From: Spirochaetales bacterium
GTDB lineage: Bacteria; Spirochaetota; GWE2-31-10
DNA: 58,335 nucleotides
Direction of reading: 5' to 3'
Assembly: GCA_017624275.1 (NCBI GenBank)
Contig: JAGANG010000002.1
Span: 1-58,335, forward strand
The position numbers were made by a program, and so were the translations under genes. The notes below the pieces were generated by a model. The model was not told the DNA's origin. It worked only from the letters and a program-made list of their open reading frames with translations, and made no database searches. Positions 25,529 to 35,047 of this stretch are shown here, piece after piece. Within the stretch, counting starts at the first letter, position 1. Each line of letters opens with the position of its first letter.

Positions 25529-26440
25529 TTACTTTGTTAAGATACTTTTTAATTTTCGATAAACTCTGCCCGGAGTAATTAAATTTTTACGTCTGAAAAA
25601 GTTCTTCAGTCGCTTGTACATGCAAATATCAACGACAATTTCTTGCGGAAAGAAAGTTATTTCATGATCTATTGAGCCGTGTACGGTTTGCAAAGGCGAC
25701 GAATAACAATTTTCTCCGCTGTTATCCATGCCGACATTGCGGACTAAAGTTTTTTGCGGAGCCACACAAAGTCCGTTGTGTTCAAAAATTGTAGCAGCCC
25801 AGAAAATAGCCCAAGTATTAATTTTACCGCTTTTGTTGCGTAAAACTTGTTTCCATCGATTTTCTGTTCCCTCACTGTTGAAATGGTAAATATCTTTGCG
25901 GGAAAATTTTTTGAAGTAATATTCACAATCTTTTTTGTAATATTGCCAGCGGTCAGCCCAAGTAGCCCAGCCCCAACATTCCATTACAGGATAAATAAAT
26001 GCATTACTCGGAGATTTTGTTTTTACCGGATTTGTCCAGCCGTTGATATGCCAAACGGTCGGAGTATCTTTATATAAATCAAGGGCTTTATTCATATATG
26101 TAAGAAAAAAATTCCCGGTAACGATATCGTCTTCTAAAATTATCGCACGACCGTGTTTTTCCATTATTTTAGAAACGCCACTGATAATAGAAGCTGCCAG
26201 CCCTTTATTTTCCGCAGATTCTTCAATATGAACATTACCGCACCATTTTTTACTGCGTATTATTTCCCGAGTTTCGGCAATTCTCTTTGCTTGTTCCGGT
26301 GTAGCATTATTTTTTGCTCCGTCACAAAAGATATAAAGCTCGGTTTGTTGTGCCAGGTCATTTTTTTGTAATGCTTCAAGAGTTTTTAGAGTGTGTTCGG
26401 GACGATTGTAAACAAACAAAATAACCGGTGCGAAAATCAT
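25529..26440 (-). CDS. GT-A-fold glycosyltransferase
   Basis: The 303-residue protein begins FAPVILFVYNRPEHTLKTL, typical of family-2-like sugar transferases. It has the metal-binding ILEDDI near residue 95 and an aromatic-rich acceptor region (CWGWATWADRW). It likely transfers a sugar to a surface glycan or protein. The ATG at 26440 is preferred: GGAG lies eight bases upstream. It is not in a clear operon. The 259 bp on its 3' side up to the phosphatase gene are AT-rich, with nothing recognisable. Confidence 0.85.
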   Translation of the reverse strand: MIFAPVILFVYNRPEHTLKTLEALQKNDLAQQTELYIFCDGAKNNATPEQAKRIAETREIIRSKKWCGNVHIEESAENKGLAASIISGVSKIMEKHGRAIILEDDIVTGNFFLTYMNKALDLYKDTPTVWHINGWTNPVKTKSPSNAFIYPVMECWGWATWADRWQYYKKDCEYYFKKFSRKDIYHFNSEGTENRWKQVLRNKSGKINTWAIFWAATIFEHNGLCVAPQKTLVRNVGMDNSGENCYSSPLQTVHGSIDHEITFFPQEIVVDICMYKRLKNFFRRKNLITPGRVYRKLKSILTK

Positions 26441-26514
26441 AATTTTTTCTCCGTAAATCATCATTTGGAAATATTCCGGCATTATATGAAAAATATTAAA
26501 AGTTACAAAGAAAA

Positions 26515-26793
26515 TTAATTATTCCAAAACCAGAAGTCTTCTATTATATAATCAATTTCGATTTCTAAATATTCGTATTCTTCTGATTCCAAAAACGCAC
26601 AATAGGCTTTAGAAATAAACCAATTATAAAAACGTTCTTTTGTTCTGGTAGTTTGGTAACGACAATTTTCCATGAATTTTCGCTGGAACATAGAAAGAAG
26701 TCGCCTATTGTTCGGAGTTCTGCATTTTCCGAAATGTATTAAAAATTCGTCCTCCTCACTGAAATTTAATAATAAAGGAAAAGACTTTTTCAC
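26515..26793 (-). CDS. Small hypothetical protein
   Basis: A 92-residue basic-then-acidic protein with many aromatic residues (RFYNWFISKAYCAFLE, EDFWFWNN). No membrane segment or known motif is visible. The start is GTG, with AAAGGAG ten bases upstream. It stands alone between the glycosyltransferase and the HAD gene. Function unknown. Confidence 0.6.
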   Translation of the reverse strand: MKKSFPLLLNFSEEDEFLIHFGKCRTPNNRRLLSMFQRKFMENCRYQTTRTKERFYNWFISKAYCAFLESEEYEYLEIEIDYIIEDFWFWNN

Positions 26794-26944
26794 TTTGATA
26801 AAACTCCTTTTGTATCTTATTTGTAGTCATTATTTGAATATTTAATAACTCCAAATAAGATAGTAACGAATTAACTTTTTTCAAAGTGAAATTTTTAACG
26901 AGGTACGAAAAAGACTGTTTCTTTAGAAAACGATGATAATCTTT

Positions 26945-27628
26945 TTATTCTTGTAAATAGCGGTCGTTAAACCAAACCATAGCTTTTTCCGCAGTAAATT
27001 CTGTTTGTCCTTGTGGGAAAAGTATGTCGCTTTTAGAGAATATTTCATCTAAAGGTGCGTCTGTAATATACGGAACAGCCATTACTTGCATACCGGCACG
27101 CAATCCGGCTTCTATTCCGAAAGCAGAATCTTCTACTACAAGACAATTTTCCGGCATTGTGTGGAGCTTTTCCGCTGCTGCCAAAAAAACATCCGGTTCC
27201 GGTTTGCTTTTTTCGACTTCTTCGGAAGAAATTACGGCATCGAAATATTGTTGCAATCCCAGATGATAAACTAATCGATTGAGAACTGCCGACGAAGTCC
27301 CGGATGCTAATGCAATCGGAATTCCTTCACGAACAAGCATTTTTATAAATTTAAGCATTTCCGGATATATCGGCGTGCCTTTCAATGCAATTTCCAGATA
27401 GAGTTGATTTTTGCGACGAGCCATTTCTTCTACCGTTATAGGTAAATTGTAACGTTGATTAAGCACTTTCATCATTGTACTGTTACCACGTCCGATAAAT
27501 TCTTTTTTCATTTCAAATGTAAAATCTATGCCGTATTCAGCCATCAAAAGTCGGTCAGCTTCATAATAATTTGGTTCACTGTCTACTACGGTTCCGTCAA
27601 AATCAAAAATTACCGAATCAATTCTCAT
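26945..27628 (-). CDS. HAD-superfamily phosphatase/phosphomutase
   Basis: The 227-residue protein has HAD motif I FDFDGTVVDSE, motif II ASGTSS, motif III Lys in EKSKPEPDVF and motif IV VVEDSAFGIEAGL. The cap is of the beta-phosphoglucomutase type. It is a cytosolic sugar-phosphate phosphatase or mutase; the substrate cannot be told. Its start overlaps the end of the Dus gene by 11 bases, so the two are coupled. Confidence 0.9.
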   Translation of the reverse strand: MRIDSVIFDFDGTVVDSEPNYYEADRLLMAEYGIDFTFEMKKEFIGRGNSTMMKVLNQRYNLPITVEEMARRKNQLYLEIALKGTPIYPEMLKFIKMLVREGIPIALASGTSSAVLNRLVYHLGLQQYFDAVISSEEVEKSKPEPDVFLAAAEKLHTMPENCLVVEDSAFGIEAGLRAGMQVMAVPYITDAPLDEIFSKSDILFPQGQTEFTAEKAMVWFNDRYLQE

Positions 27629-28652
27629 CTAAATTGCTCCTTAAAAAGTAATAAATACCGTTATCAATCCAATCGGGATCATTTTGAAAATATTGTTCTG
27701 TCACATCAAGATATTGTCTGACATTTTTGGATCTATGAATTTTTTTTATAAATTGCTCACTGTTTTTTAAATGAACAGCTGCGTATTCCCAAAAACCTTT
27801 CATTTTATTACAAATTCCGTCCGGTTTATTGTCAATGTCTTTATTTACCGAACCAAAACTTACGTCGAATGAATGAAATATATCATCATGAAAATTACGT
27901 AACATTTTAATTTTTGTTTCATTATCAAAGTCGGGATTTCCGCAAAGTCGTCGTGCTAAAAACGGATCGGATAAAGCTCCACGACCTAACATAAAATGAG
28001 TTACATTAGGAAACATTTCTTTGATACGGAAAAAACTTTCATCATCAAAAATGTCACCGTTGTAAGCTATCGGTTTCCCGTAAAGCTCAACTGCTTCGGC
28101 AAAACGTTCCAAATATGGCTTACCGGAATAAGCTTGTTTTCCTGTGCGAGGATGAATTATTACCTCGGATATCGGATATTGTGAAATTACTTTTAAAACA
28201 TCACGAAATTCAGTTTCTTCATTAAGCCCTAAACGCATTTTAATCGACAGCTTACACGGGATATCTTTCATTGCGTCATTAAGAACTTTGTCGATAAGCT
28301 GTGCGTGAGGTAAAATTCCGCTGCCCCGTTTTTTACGAGTAACGGTAGGAAACGGACAGCCGATGTTCCAGTTTATTTCATTGTATCCCAAATCAGCCAT
28401 TTTAATAATAAGTTTACGCATGAGTACGCCGTCACAAGACAAAATTTGCGGAATCATTTCGGCACCGTTTATTTGCAGCGGACGACTTTTTGCGGGAGAT
28501 AAATCTTTTAACAGATTGGGATTTTCTACCGTTGTATTTACGGCAGACACAAACGGGGCGTAATATTTTGTCATTCCGCCGAAATGTTTATGAAATGCGT
28601 TGCGATACGAACTGGTTGTAATGCCTAAAATTGGAGCTAAACTAAAAATCAT
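27618..28652 (-). CDS. tRNA-dihydrouridine synthase family protein
   Basis: The 344-residue flavin-dependent TIM-barrel has the Dus pattern: APILGITTSSYRNAF, QINGAEM, NWNIGCPFPTVTRKKRGS with the catalytic Cys in GCP, SIKMRLG, IIHPRTGKQAY, IAYNGDIFD and MLGRGAL. It reduces uridines in tRNA. It does not clearly fall in DusA, B or C by eye. It is followed by and coupled to the HAD gene. Confidence 0.9.
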   Translation of the reverse strand: MIFSLAPILGITTSSYRNAFHKHFGGMTKYYAPFVSAVNTTVENPNLLKDLSPAKSRPLQINGAEMIPQILSCDGVLMRKLIIKMADLGYNEINWNIGCPFPTVTRKKRGSGILPHAQLIDKVLNDAMKDIPCKLSIKMRLGLNEETEFRDVLKVISQYPISEVIIHPRTGKQAYSGKPYLERFAEAVELYGKPIAYNGDIFDDESFFRIKEMFPNVTHFMLGRGALSDPFLARRLCGNPDFDNETKIKMLRNFHDDIFHSFDVSFGSVNKDIDNKPDGICNKMKGFWEYAAVHLKNSEQFIKKIHRSKNVRQYLDVTEQYFQNDPDWIDNGIYYFLRSNLDEN

Positions 28653-28838
28653 ACGGCGTTTTTAGCAAATGAAGATATTAATTGTCAAATCTTAAAGTAT
28701 ATATGATTTCATTTTTGAAAAAGATTGAAGAAAAACGGGAAATATTATAAGAACTAACGAAATCAACAAATTTTATAAATCGTTTTAAAATGCAGTTTTT
28801 ATTATTATAAATATCAATGAAGAAAACAGGAGACGCAA

Positions 28839-29516
28839 ATGAAGAAAATAAGTTTAATCATAACTTTGCTTTGTGCATTTACCGGAACTTTAATTGCAGC
28901 AGAAATTGAAGAAAAAACAGATGAAACTCAAGCGGATTTGAATAAGCAAATGGTACAAGAAATGGCAACGTTCCGTTTTGACAATGTAAATCTTTATAAA
29001 AATAAAGTTCAAAGTGCCGGCGGAGATTTTGCGGCTAATACAAAATATTATGTTCAACTCGGTTCGGGCGAATACGTTGATTTACCTTTTTTAGCCAGAA
29101 AAATGGGAAATGACAGATTGGCGAAAGATTTGACTTGGGGACGTTATTACAATTCGTTCAAGGTCGGTTTTTTTATAAGTTTGGTTACGGGAATAGCTCT
29201 TGATGTGGGCGGTGCGATATTGACTGTCGGATATGCTACAAAAGATTATGTTTTCGGTGATGCTTTGTATCAGGTAGATGCCGCATTGGGCTGGGGAATT
29301 GCACTTTTTACATTATCAACATTTTCTATTACGGGGATTATCACTTTTGCAATAGGAATGGCAAAAGGTGCTCGTTACAATTATGATTTGATTAAAGCTA
29401 AGTTGTTGGTAGATCAGTATAATGGTTTTGTAAAACGTAAATACGATAAAATGAGTTTCGATATTCAGGGAACAAGCAAAGGCGATATGCGTTTTTGTAT
29501 GGAAATGAAATTCTAA
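28839..29516 (+). CDS. Membrane protein, paralogue of the partial gene at the left edge
   Basis: The 225-residue product has a signal peptide (cut after LIAA) and two hydrophobic segments (about 108-132 and 145-170), and ends MRFCMEMKF. The tail matches the end of the partial protein at 1-138. AGGAGA precedes the ATG. No family was recognised. It is followed 10 bases later by the UDG-like gene. Confidence 0.78.
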   Translation: MKKISLIITLLCAFTGTLIAAEIEEKTDETQADLNKQMVQEMATFRFDNVNLYKNKVQSAGGDFAANTKYYVQLGSGEYVDLPFLARKMGNDRLAKDLTWGRYYNSFKVGFFISLVTGIALDVGGAILTVGYATKDYVFGDALYQVDAALGWGIALFTLSTFSITGIITFAIGMAKGARYNYDLIKAKLLVDQYNGFVKRKYDKMSFDIQGTSKGDMRFCMEMKF

Positions 29517-29526
29517 GGAAAAGATT

Positions 29527-30315
29527 ATGACACCTTCAGAGTTTGCGGAAAATTACAACGCACTTTTAAATGATTGTATCGATTTCTTTACCGACAAAAT
29601 GCGTATGGAACATCCTACTTTTGATTTTTCACCGTGGGATAATGAAGATGAACCGGAAAAAAATATAAATCCGGCGGTAAATAATAAGATTTCACAACCG
29701 AGTTATGAGCCGGTAAAAGAACAGGCGTTACCTAAAACAAATGTTTCTCCGGCAATAAAAAGTAATACTTTGGCAATGATTGAAACCGGGCGAAAGATTT
29801 TAAAATGTCAGGCTTGCGTGCTTCATAAAAATTCTACGGCACGTTTTCCCGGTTGCGGAGCTGTATCATCACGAATCTTTCTTATTGCCGAGCCGGTGAC
29901 TCCGATGGAAGAAAAAGAACGTTATGCACTTTCGGCTGCAGCCAGAGCCTTTTTTGATAAATGGTTGACTCCGATAGGTTTGTCGGAAGATGATTTATTT
30001 GTAACGAACATTTTAAAATGTTGTTTGGGAAATACTCGTTTGTCGATTGAAATGATTGATACGTGTCGTGAACATTTAGATGCACAAATAGAACTGGTAA
30101 ATCCGCAAATTATCGTAACATTGGGACAATTGCCGATTTCTTCATTAAAACGTGCCGGTGTCAATTTATTGGCAGAGCACGGAATTCCGATAGAATATAA
30201 AGGAAGAACAGTATTCCCGCTTTTTTCTCCGGCGTTTGTTTTGGCAAATCCGCAGTTTAAAGCTCCTTTATGGGAAGACTTGAAAAAACTAAAATCAATG
30301 CTTGGTTCTTCATGA
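29527..30315 (+). CDS. Uracil-DNA glycosylase-like protein (family 4-like, degenerate motifs)
   Basis: The 262-residue protein has an acidic N-terminal extension of about 90 residues and then a UDG-like domain. The four Cys of a possible Fe-S cluster are seen (CQAC, KCC, DTC). Motif A, normally GEAPG, reads IAEPVTPMEE, and motif B, normally HPS, reads FSPAF, so the catalytic His is missing. Active uracil excision is therefore uncertain. Its stop overlaps the priA ATG (ATGA). Confidence 0.75.
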   Translation: MTPSEFAENYNALLNDCIDFFTDKMRMEHPTFDFSPWDNEDEPEKNINPAVNNKISQPSYEPVKEQALPKTNVSPAIKSNTLAMIETGRKILKCQACVLHKNSTARFPGCGAVSSRIFLIAEPVTPMEEKERYALSAAARAFFDKWLTPIGLSEDDLFVTNILKCCLGNTRLSIEMIDTCREHLDAQIELVNPQIIVTLGQLPISSLKRAGVNLLAEHGIPIEYKGRTVFPLFSPAFVLANPQFKAPLWEDLKKLKSMLGSS

Positions 30316-32297
30316 AATACGTAGAAATAGCTCTTTCTGTTCCTTTAGATAAAACTTTTACGTATACGGTTACTTCGGAGCAAAATCCGGATAATGTGCC
30401 GCTTTTTGGACGAAGAGTACTTGTAAATTTTCATAATCGCAAACTTACCGGTTATGTCGTAAACGAAAGTGATACGACGGATTCGACTTATCAGATAAAA
30501 AATGTTGAAAAAGTTGTCGATGAAAAACCGATTTTTCTTCCTTTTATGCTGGATTTTGCGAAATGGATTTCATCATATTATTTTTGTTCGGTGGGTGAAG
30601 CATTATCTTTGATGATACCCAGAGGAGTTCGCCCCAAAACGCTTCCGGTTTTGCCTTTACGCACAGAGCCGCCGGTGACTCTTACTGAGGAACAGCAAGC
30701 TGCTTATGACGGAATAAAAAATGATTTGCAGCATGGTCAAAAAATGTTTTATCTCTATGGAATCACCGGTTCCGGGAAAACAGAAGTCTATATAAAATTG
30801 ATGAAAGATACTCTTGCTGCCGGTAAAAGCGTGATTTTTCTTGTTCCGGAAATTGCGATGAGTTATCAAACTCTTGAAAGATTACAAGCTGTATTCGGCA
30901 ATCAATGTGCTGTTTTGCATTCCGGATTAACGGGAAGTACACGATTGGGTGAATATTTGCGACTTTTTAACAAAGAAGCACGAATTGCAATCGGTCCAAG
31001 AAGTGCTCTTTTTGCTCCGTTGGCGGATACCGGATTGATAATAATAGACGAAGAACATGACGGAGCATACAAATCGGATGAATCGCCTCGTTTTCAGGCA
31101 AGAAGTGCAGCATTTCATCTTGCAAAAATGATGGACGCTGCTGTCGTATTGGGCTCTGCAACGCCGTCGGTGGAATCTTGGTATCATGCACAGAAAGGTT
31201 TTTTAAAGTTATATACGCTGTCATCGCGTTATCAAGGTGCAATGTTGCCGGAAGTGCGAATAATCGATACATCGACATTATCACAAGACCGCATATTATC
31301 ACCGGAAATGGCAAATGAAATAAATCGTCGGCTTCAAAACGGCGAACAAGTTTTGTTACTGCAAAACAGACGAGGATTTTCCAGTTGCCTGCAATGCTTT
31401 TCTTGTAAAACAGTGATTGAATGTCCCAGATGTTCGGTAAATCTTACATATCATCAAGGCAAGAAAAAATTGATTTGTCACCGTTGCGGTTATACGAGTA
31501 TGATTCCGATGTCATGCCCTGAATGCGGCGAAAAGAAATTTAAAAAGATTGGAGCCGGAACAGAAAAAGTAGAAGATGAAGTACGTCGAATTTTTACCGG
31601 AATGGAACTTGTTCGTATAGATTATGATACTGTACAAAGTTCTAAAAATTTACAGGAAACATTTCGTCGCATTTATGACGGAGAAATAAAAATTATTATC
31701 GGGACGCAAATTATAGCGAAAGGTTTACATTTTCCCGGAATAAAATTTGTAGGCGTGATTAATGCAGATTTATTTTTGAATATTCCGGATTTTAAATCTG
31801 CCGAACGAGCATTTGCCTTGATAACACAAGCTGCCGGACGTGCCGGGAGAGAAGGAGAACGAGGTTTGGTAATGGTACAAACTCTCAATCCCGATCATTA
31901 TGCGATATCGATAAAAGACGGATTCGGAACGTTTTACACAAATGAAATTTTTTATCGAGAAGCTACCGAAATGCCGCCTTTTTTTAGATTAATACGACTT
32001 GTAGTTCGTTCATCTGATGAAAATGCTGCGAAAAATGAATGTGAAAAATTAAGAAAATTGTTAGATTGGCTTTTGGAAACAATGCCTAATGAAGATGAAC
32101 GAAAATCAATAGAAATCTTAGGTGCAGCTCCGTGCCTTCTTACACGAATTAATAATAATTTCCGTTATCATATTTTGCTAAAGTCGAAAAATTTACAATC
32201 GATAAGAAAAATAGTTAAGCAGATGACAAAAAAAATGGAACGCTTACCTAGAAATTGTTATTTGGAAATAGATACGGATCCGGCTGATTTGTTTTGA
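30312..32297 (+). CDS. priA: Primosomal protein N' (replication restart helicase PriA)
   Basis: PriA reloads the replicative helicase at stalled forks. The 661-residue protein has an N-terminal DNA-binding region, Walker A in GITGSGKTEVY, Walker B DEEH in IIDEEHDGAYKSDE, helicase motifs (LGSATPS, AAGRAGREG), and eight Cys of the two zinc sites (CLQCFSCK, CPRC, CHRCG, CPECG). The start at 30312 overlaps the UDG-like stop and gives MKYVEIALSVPLDKTFTY, the expected N-terminus. Confidence 0.96.
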   Translation: MKYVEIALSVPLDKTFTYTVTSEQNPDNVPLFGRRVLVNFHNRKLTGYVVNESDTTDSTYQIKNVEKVVDEKPIFLPFMLDFAKWISSYYFCSVGEALSLMIPRGVRPKTLPVLPLRTEPPVTLTEEQQAAYDGIKNDLQHGQKMFYLYGITGSGKTEVYIKLMKDTLAAGKSVIFLVPEIAMSYQTLERLQAVFGNQCAVLHSGLTGSTRLGEYLRLFNKEARIAIGPRSALFAPLADTGLIIIDEEHDGAYKSDESPRFQARSAAFHLAKMMDAAVVLGSATPSVESWYHAQKGFLKLYTLSSRYQGAMLPEVRIIDTSTLSQDRILSPEMANEINRRLQNGEQVLLLQNRRGFSSCLQCFSCKTVIECPRCSVNLTYHQGKKKLICHRCGYTSMIPMSCPECGEKKFKKIGAGTEKVEDEVRRIFTGMELVRIDYDTVQSSKNLQETFRRIYDGEIKIIIGTQIIAKGLHFPGIKFVGVINADLFLNIPDFKSAERAFALITQAAGRAGREGERGLVMVQTLNPDHYAISIKDGFGTFYTNEIFYREATEMPPFFRLIRLVVRSSDENAAKNECEKLRKLLDWLLETMPNEDERKSIEILGAAPCLLTRINNNFRYHILLKSKNLQSIRKIVKQMTKKMERLPRNCYLEIDTDPADLF

Positions 32298-32328
32298 CAT
32301 GTCAGCGTTGTTTTTTGGAGATTTTATA

Positions 32329-34377
32329 ATGATAAAAAAGATAATGTTGTTTGCCGTACTGTTGTCAGTTTTAAGTTGCGGTAAAGCAGAAAATACTATT
32401 AATAAGGAAGAAACTCATGTAATACTGGAAGGAACGGCAACTAACAGCCGTTTTTACAGTAACAACAGTTTCTTTAATGAAGATACCGTATCAAAAGCTT
32501 TTGCGGAAAATGAGTTGGATTTTTGGATACTTGTAGAACAAAGTCGCCAAGGCAACATGCCGTATCCGCAAAAATTTATAAAGAACATAAAAAAACTCGG
32601 TAAAAGATGTTTTAAAAAACAAGATTTGCTTTTTATGTCTTTGCCGGAATTTTATGAAGACATTCAAGAAGACGACATTGCATTTTATTTTCCGGCTATT
32701 CGTGATGTTCCGATGCCTCCCGTGTCGTCATTCATGCGTGAAATGAATCGAGATATTTTATTTGGTACAGCTTTTACCGGATTTGACGGAAAAGTTTCAG
32801 GTCATCTTGATGAATATCGTGATTATTTGGATCGCGGTTTTATTTTCGGTGCATTTCAAGCGTCGAACTTACTCGGCCCGGACTGGAAGATTCAAAACTC
32901 ACCTCGTTTTTGTGTGATTGCAAAAGAGCGAAGTCCCGGAGCCTTATTAGAATCTCTCAAAGCTCGCCATACATTTGTTTCCTTTGAAAAAGGTACGCAA
33001 ATGTCTATGGAAATAGAAGATTCACAAATCGGAGATATCTTAGAAACCACAATGGATAAAAAATCTTTTGCTTATCATTGGAGAGTAATTTCCGACTCGC
33101 TTCCGTTGGGAAAAGTAGAACTTGTTACAAATAACGGACAAGTACTTACGGAAACACAAGCAAGTGAACAATCTGAAAATCTTTTTTTGGAAGGAAGCGG
33201 TTTTATAAATCTCGACAGAGCTTTTCAATATGTAATGTTGGTTGCTTATTTTGAAAACGGGCATTTGGCGTATTCTACACCGGTGTGGGTTCGTAAAAAA
33301 CAAAGTATTATGGTAAGTAATCTTACTGCTGAAAATGAAAATTTGCATATCAGTAAATCGCCGAAAGTAATTTCATTTACTATTTCAAATATTTCACCGG
33401 CGACACTTTCTGATATAAAAGTTCGATTTTTGGATAATAAAAATAATTGCGTTCATGAAGAAAAATTAAATTTAAACGGGCGAGGCGATCGCAAGATTAA
33501 ACGAGTGTTAAAATTGGAAGATAATGACACTACAGATTTGCGAATTGAAACAAGTATAAATGAAGAAATTTTTACCCGTGATACGATTGCACTTCCTAGA
33601 ATGCAACAACATAAAATTTTGGTAGACGCAACACATCAAAATAAATATACGGAAAATCTTAATACATTAAAAAAGATGATGGAAGATAACGGGGCGTTAT
33701 TTTCAATTTCTACGGAAGGAACGCCTTTTATGAAAGATTCCATTTTGCAAGATTACGATATGGTAATTCTGACGCCGCCGCAATTTATTTCGGATAATGT
33801 TAATTACGAAGTGAATTTTTCATACGCATTACATCGTTTTGTTTACAGAGGCGGAGCGTTGATTATTGCGGCAGACGGAAGAGACGAAACAAAAGCACGT
33901 GCAGCCGTAACTTATTATAATCGATTGCTAAGAATTCTTTATTCGCCGGTGCGTTTTCGTTATACGACGTCTGTAGGTTTTTTCTCAATTTATGATGAAG
34001 AAAATCATTTCCATGATTCTGAAATGCCGTTATTTACTTCATTTAACAGAAGTATTTACGGACAAGATCTCGAGTCTATATATTTGCCGTGTCCGGTGGA
34101 ATTGATTGCGTCGTCTAACTACGGAGAAATTTATCCGATGCAAGCGTATAATACGATTTCATTAGTGCAGCTTTCGCCGTCTACCCGAATAAAAAACAGA
34201 CGTTTGGATCCAACTAAAAATAAAAATCGTTCGGCAGCTGTTATTACCGGTTTTGGAAAAGGTAAGATTTGTATTTTATCGGGAATGAATTTCAGTGATT
34301 ATGATATAGATCATCTTGATAATAAACAATGGATATACAAAACGATACAGCATTTGTTAGGAGTAAAGGAGGAATAA
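32329..34377 (+). CDS. Large lipoprotein with PHP/CehA-like and DUF4350-like regions
   Basis: The 682-residue product has a signal peptide and lipobox (LSVLSC). Residues about 60-240 resemble the end of PHP-type CehA proteins (LLESLKARHTFVSF), but metal-binding His residues are not evident. A beta-sandwich-like middle follows. The C-terminal part (about 430-682) looks like a glutamine-amidotransferase-like fold (YDMVILTPPQFIS, GGALIIAADGR) related to DUF4350. GGAG precedes the ATG at 32329. It overlaps gcvH by one base. Function unknown. Confidence 0.7.
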   Translation: MIKKIMLFAVLLSVLSCGKAENTINKEETHVILEGTATNSRFYSNNSFFNEDTVSKAFAENELDFWILVEQSRQGNMPYPQKFIKNIKKLGKRCFKKQDLLFMSLPEFYEDIQEDDIAFYFPAIRDVPMPPVSSFMREMNRDILFGTAFTGFDGKVSGHLDEYRDYLDRGFIFGAFQASNLLGPDWKIQNSPRFCVIAKERSPGALLESLKARHTFVSFEKGTQMSMEIEDSQIGDILETTMDKKSFAYHWRVISDSLPLGKVELVTNNGQVLTETQASEQSENLFLEGSGFINLDRAFQYVMLVAYFENGHLAYSTPVWVRKKQSIMVSNLTAENENLHISKSPKVISFTISNISPATLSDIKVRFLDNKNNCVHEEKLNLNGRGDRKIKRVLKLEDNDTTDLRIETSINEEIFTRDTIALPRMQQHKILVDATHQNKYTENLNTLKKMMEDNGALFSISTEGTPFMKDSILQDYDMVILTPPQFISDNVNYEVNFSYALHRFVYRGGALIIAADGRDETKARAAVTYYNRLLRILYSPVRFRYTTSVGFFSIYDEENHFHDSEMPLFTSFNRSIYGQDLESIYLPCPVELIASSNYGEIYPMQAYNTISLVQLSPSTRIKNRRLDPTKNKNRSAAVITGFGKGKICILSGMNFSDYDIDHLDNKQWIYKTIQHLLGVKEE

Positions 34378-34745
34378 TGCGTTTTACAAAATTACATCAA
34401 TGGATAAAAAATATTGAGCCAAATATTTTTAAAATAGGTCTTTCCTCTTTTGCCGTAAAAGAATTGGGAGAAATTGTTTACATCGATTTTTTAAAAGACG
34501 GCGGAGAAAATGTAAAAAAAGAAGAACCGCTGGCTGAAATCGAATCATTAAAAAGTGTGAATTATTTTCAGCTTCCGTTTGATATAGAAATAATAGAAAT
34601 AAACTCTGACTTGCAAAATGACATTTCGGTTATTAACAAAGATCCGGAAAATACCGGTTGGCTTTTTGTTGTAAAAGCAGACGAAAATGCAGTTAATGAT
34701 TTGCTGGATGAAGAAACTTATCGAAAATTTGCAATCGCAACATAA
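34377..34745 (+). CDS. gcvH: Glycine cleavage system H-like lipoyl protein
   Basis: The 122-residue protein has the GcvH layout: RFTKLHQWI at the start, KELGEIVYIDF, and the lipoyl site IESLKSVNYFQLP with Lys at the usual position. GcvH carries the aminomethyl group between GcvP, GcvT and GcvL. None of these is nearby, so a carrier role in lipoate metabolism is also possible. GGAGG is seven bases from the ATG, which overlaps the previous stop (TAATG). A strong terminator follows. Confidence 0.85.
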   Translation: MRFTKLHQWIKNIEPNIFKIGLSSFAVKELGEIVYIDFLKDGGENVKKEEPLAEIESLKSVNYFQLPFDIEIIEINSDLQNDISVINKDPENTGWLFVVKADENAVNDLLDEETYRKFAIAT

Positions 34746-34770
34746 AAATTAAAACAAGCCCGTTGAAATC

Positions 34771-34817
34771 AAAAAATGCTTTGTTCTTTACTAATCGAAG
34801 AACAAAGCATTTTTTTT
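34771..34817 (+). terminator. Strong terminator after gcvH
   Basis: AATGCTTTGTTCTT and AAGAACAAAGCATT form a perfect 14-bp stem with a nine-base loop, followed by T8. It ends the UDG-priA-lipoprotein-gcvH run. Confidence 0.92.
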
Positions 34818-34943
34818 GCGTGATTCTGTCCGGCTTTGTAATCTTTACATATTCCAATATCTTATATCCGTAATAAAGATATTTTAATTCTTGCAATATT
34901 CTAAAATAGCTTAAAGTTTGCCGTCAAAATCCGCAAAATCACC

Positions 34944-35047
34944 GAAAAACACGAAAAGTACCTAAAATACCCGAAAGGGTATTGGAATTTTCTGGAAAAA
35001 TCCTGTAGAAAAACACCGATCTTGAAAATCGGCAAAAAATCTAACCG
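34944..35047. repeat. Dispersed repeat R110, copy B
   Basis: Matches copy A at 15105. It forms two hairpins: AATACCC-GAAA-GGGTATT (GNRA-type loop) at 34966-34983 and CCGAT-N7-ATCGG at 35016-35032. GTAG lies eight bases before the second hairpin. No gene reads through it. It marks the left edge of the second lipoprotein island. Confidence 0.8.

Noticed and set aside
15105..35047. CRISPR array
   Set aside because: The repeats are two copies, about 20 kb apart, with no regular spacers and no cas genes.
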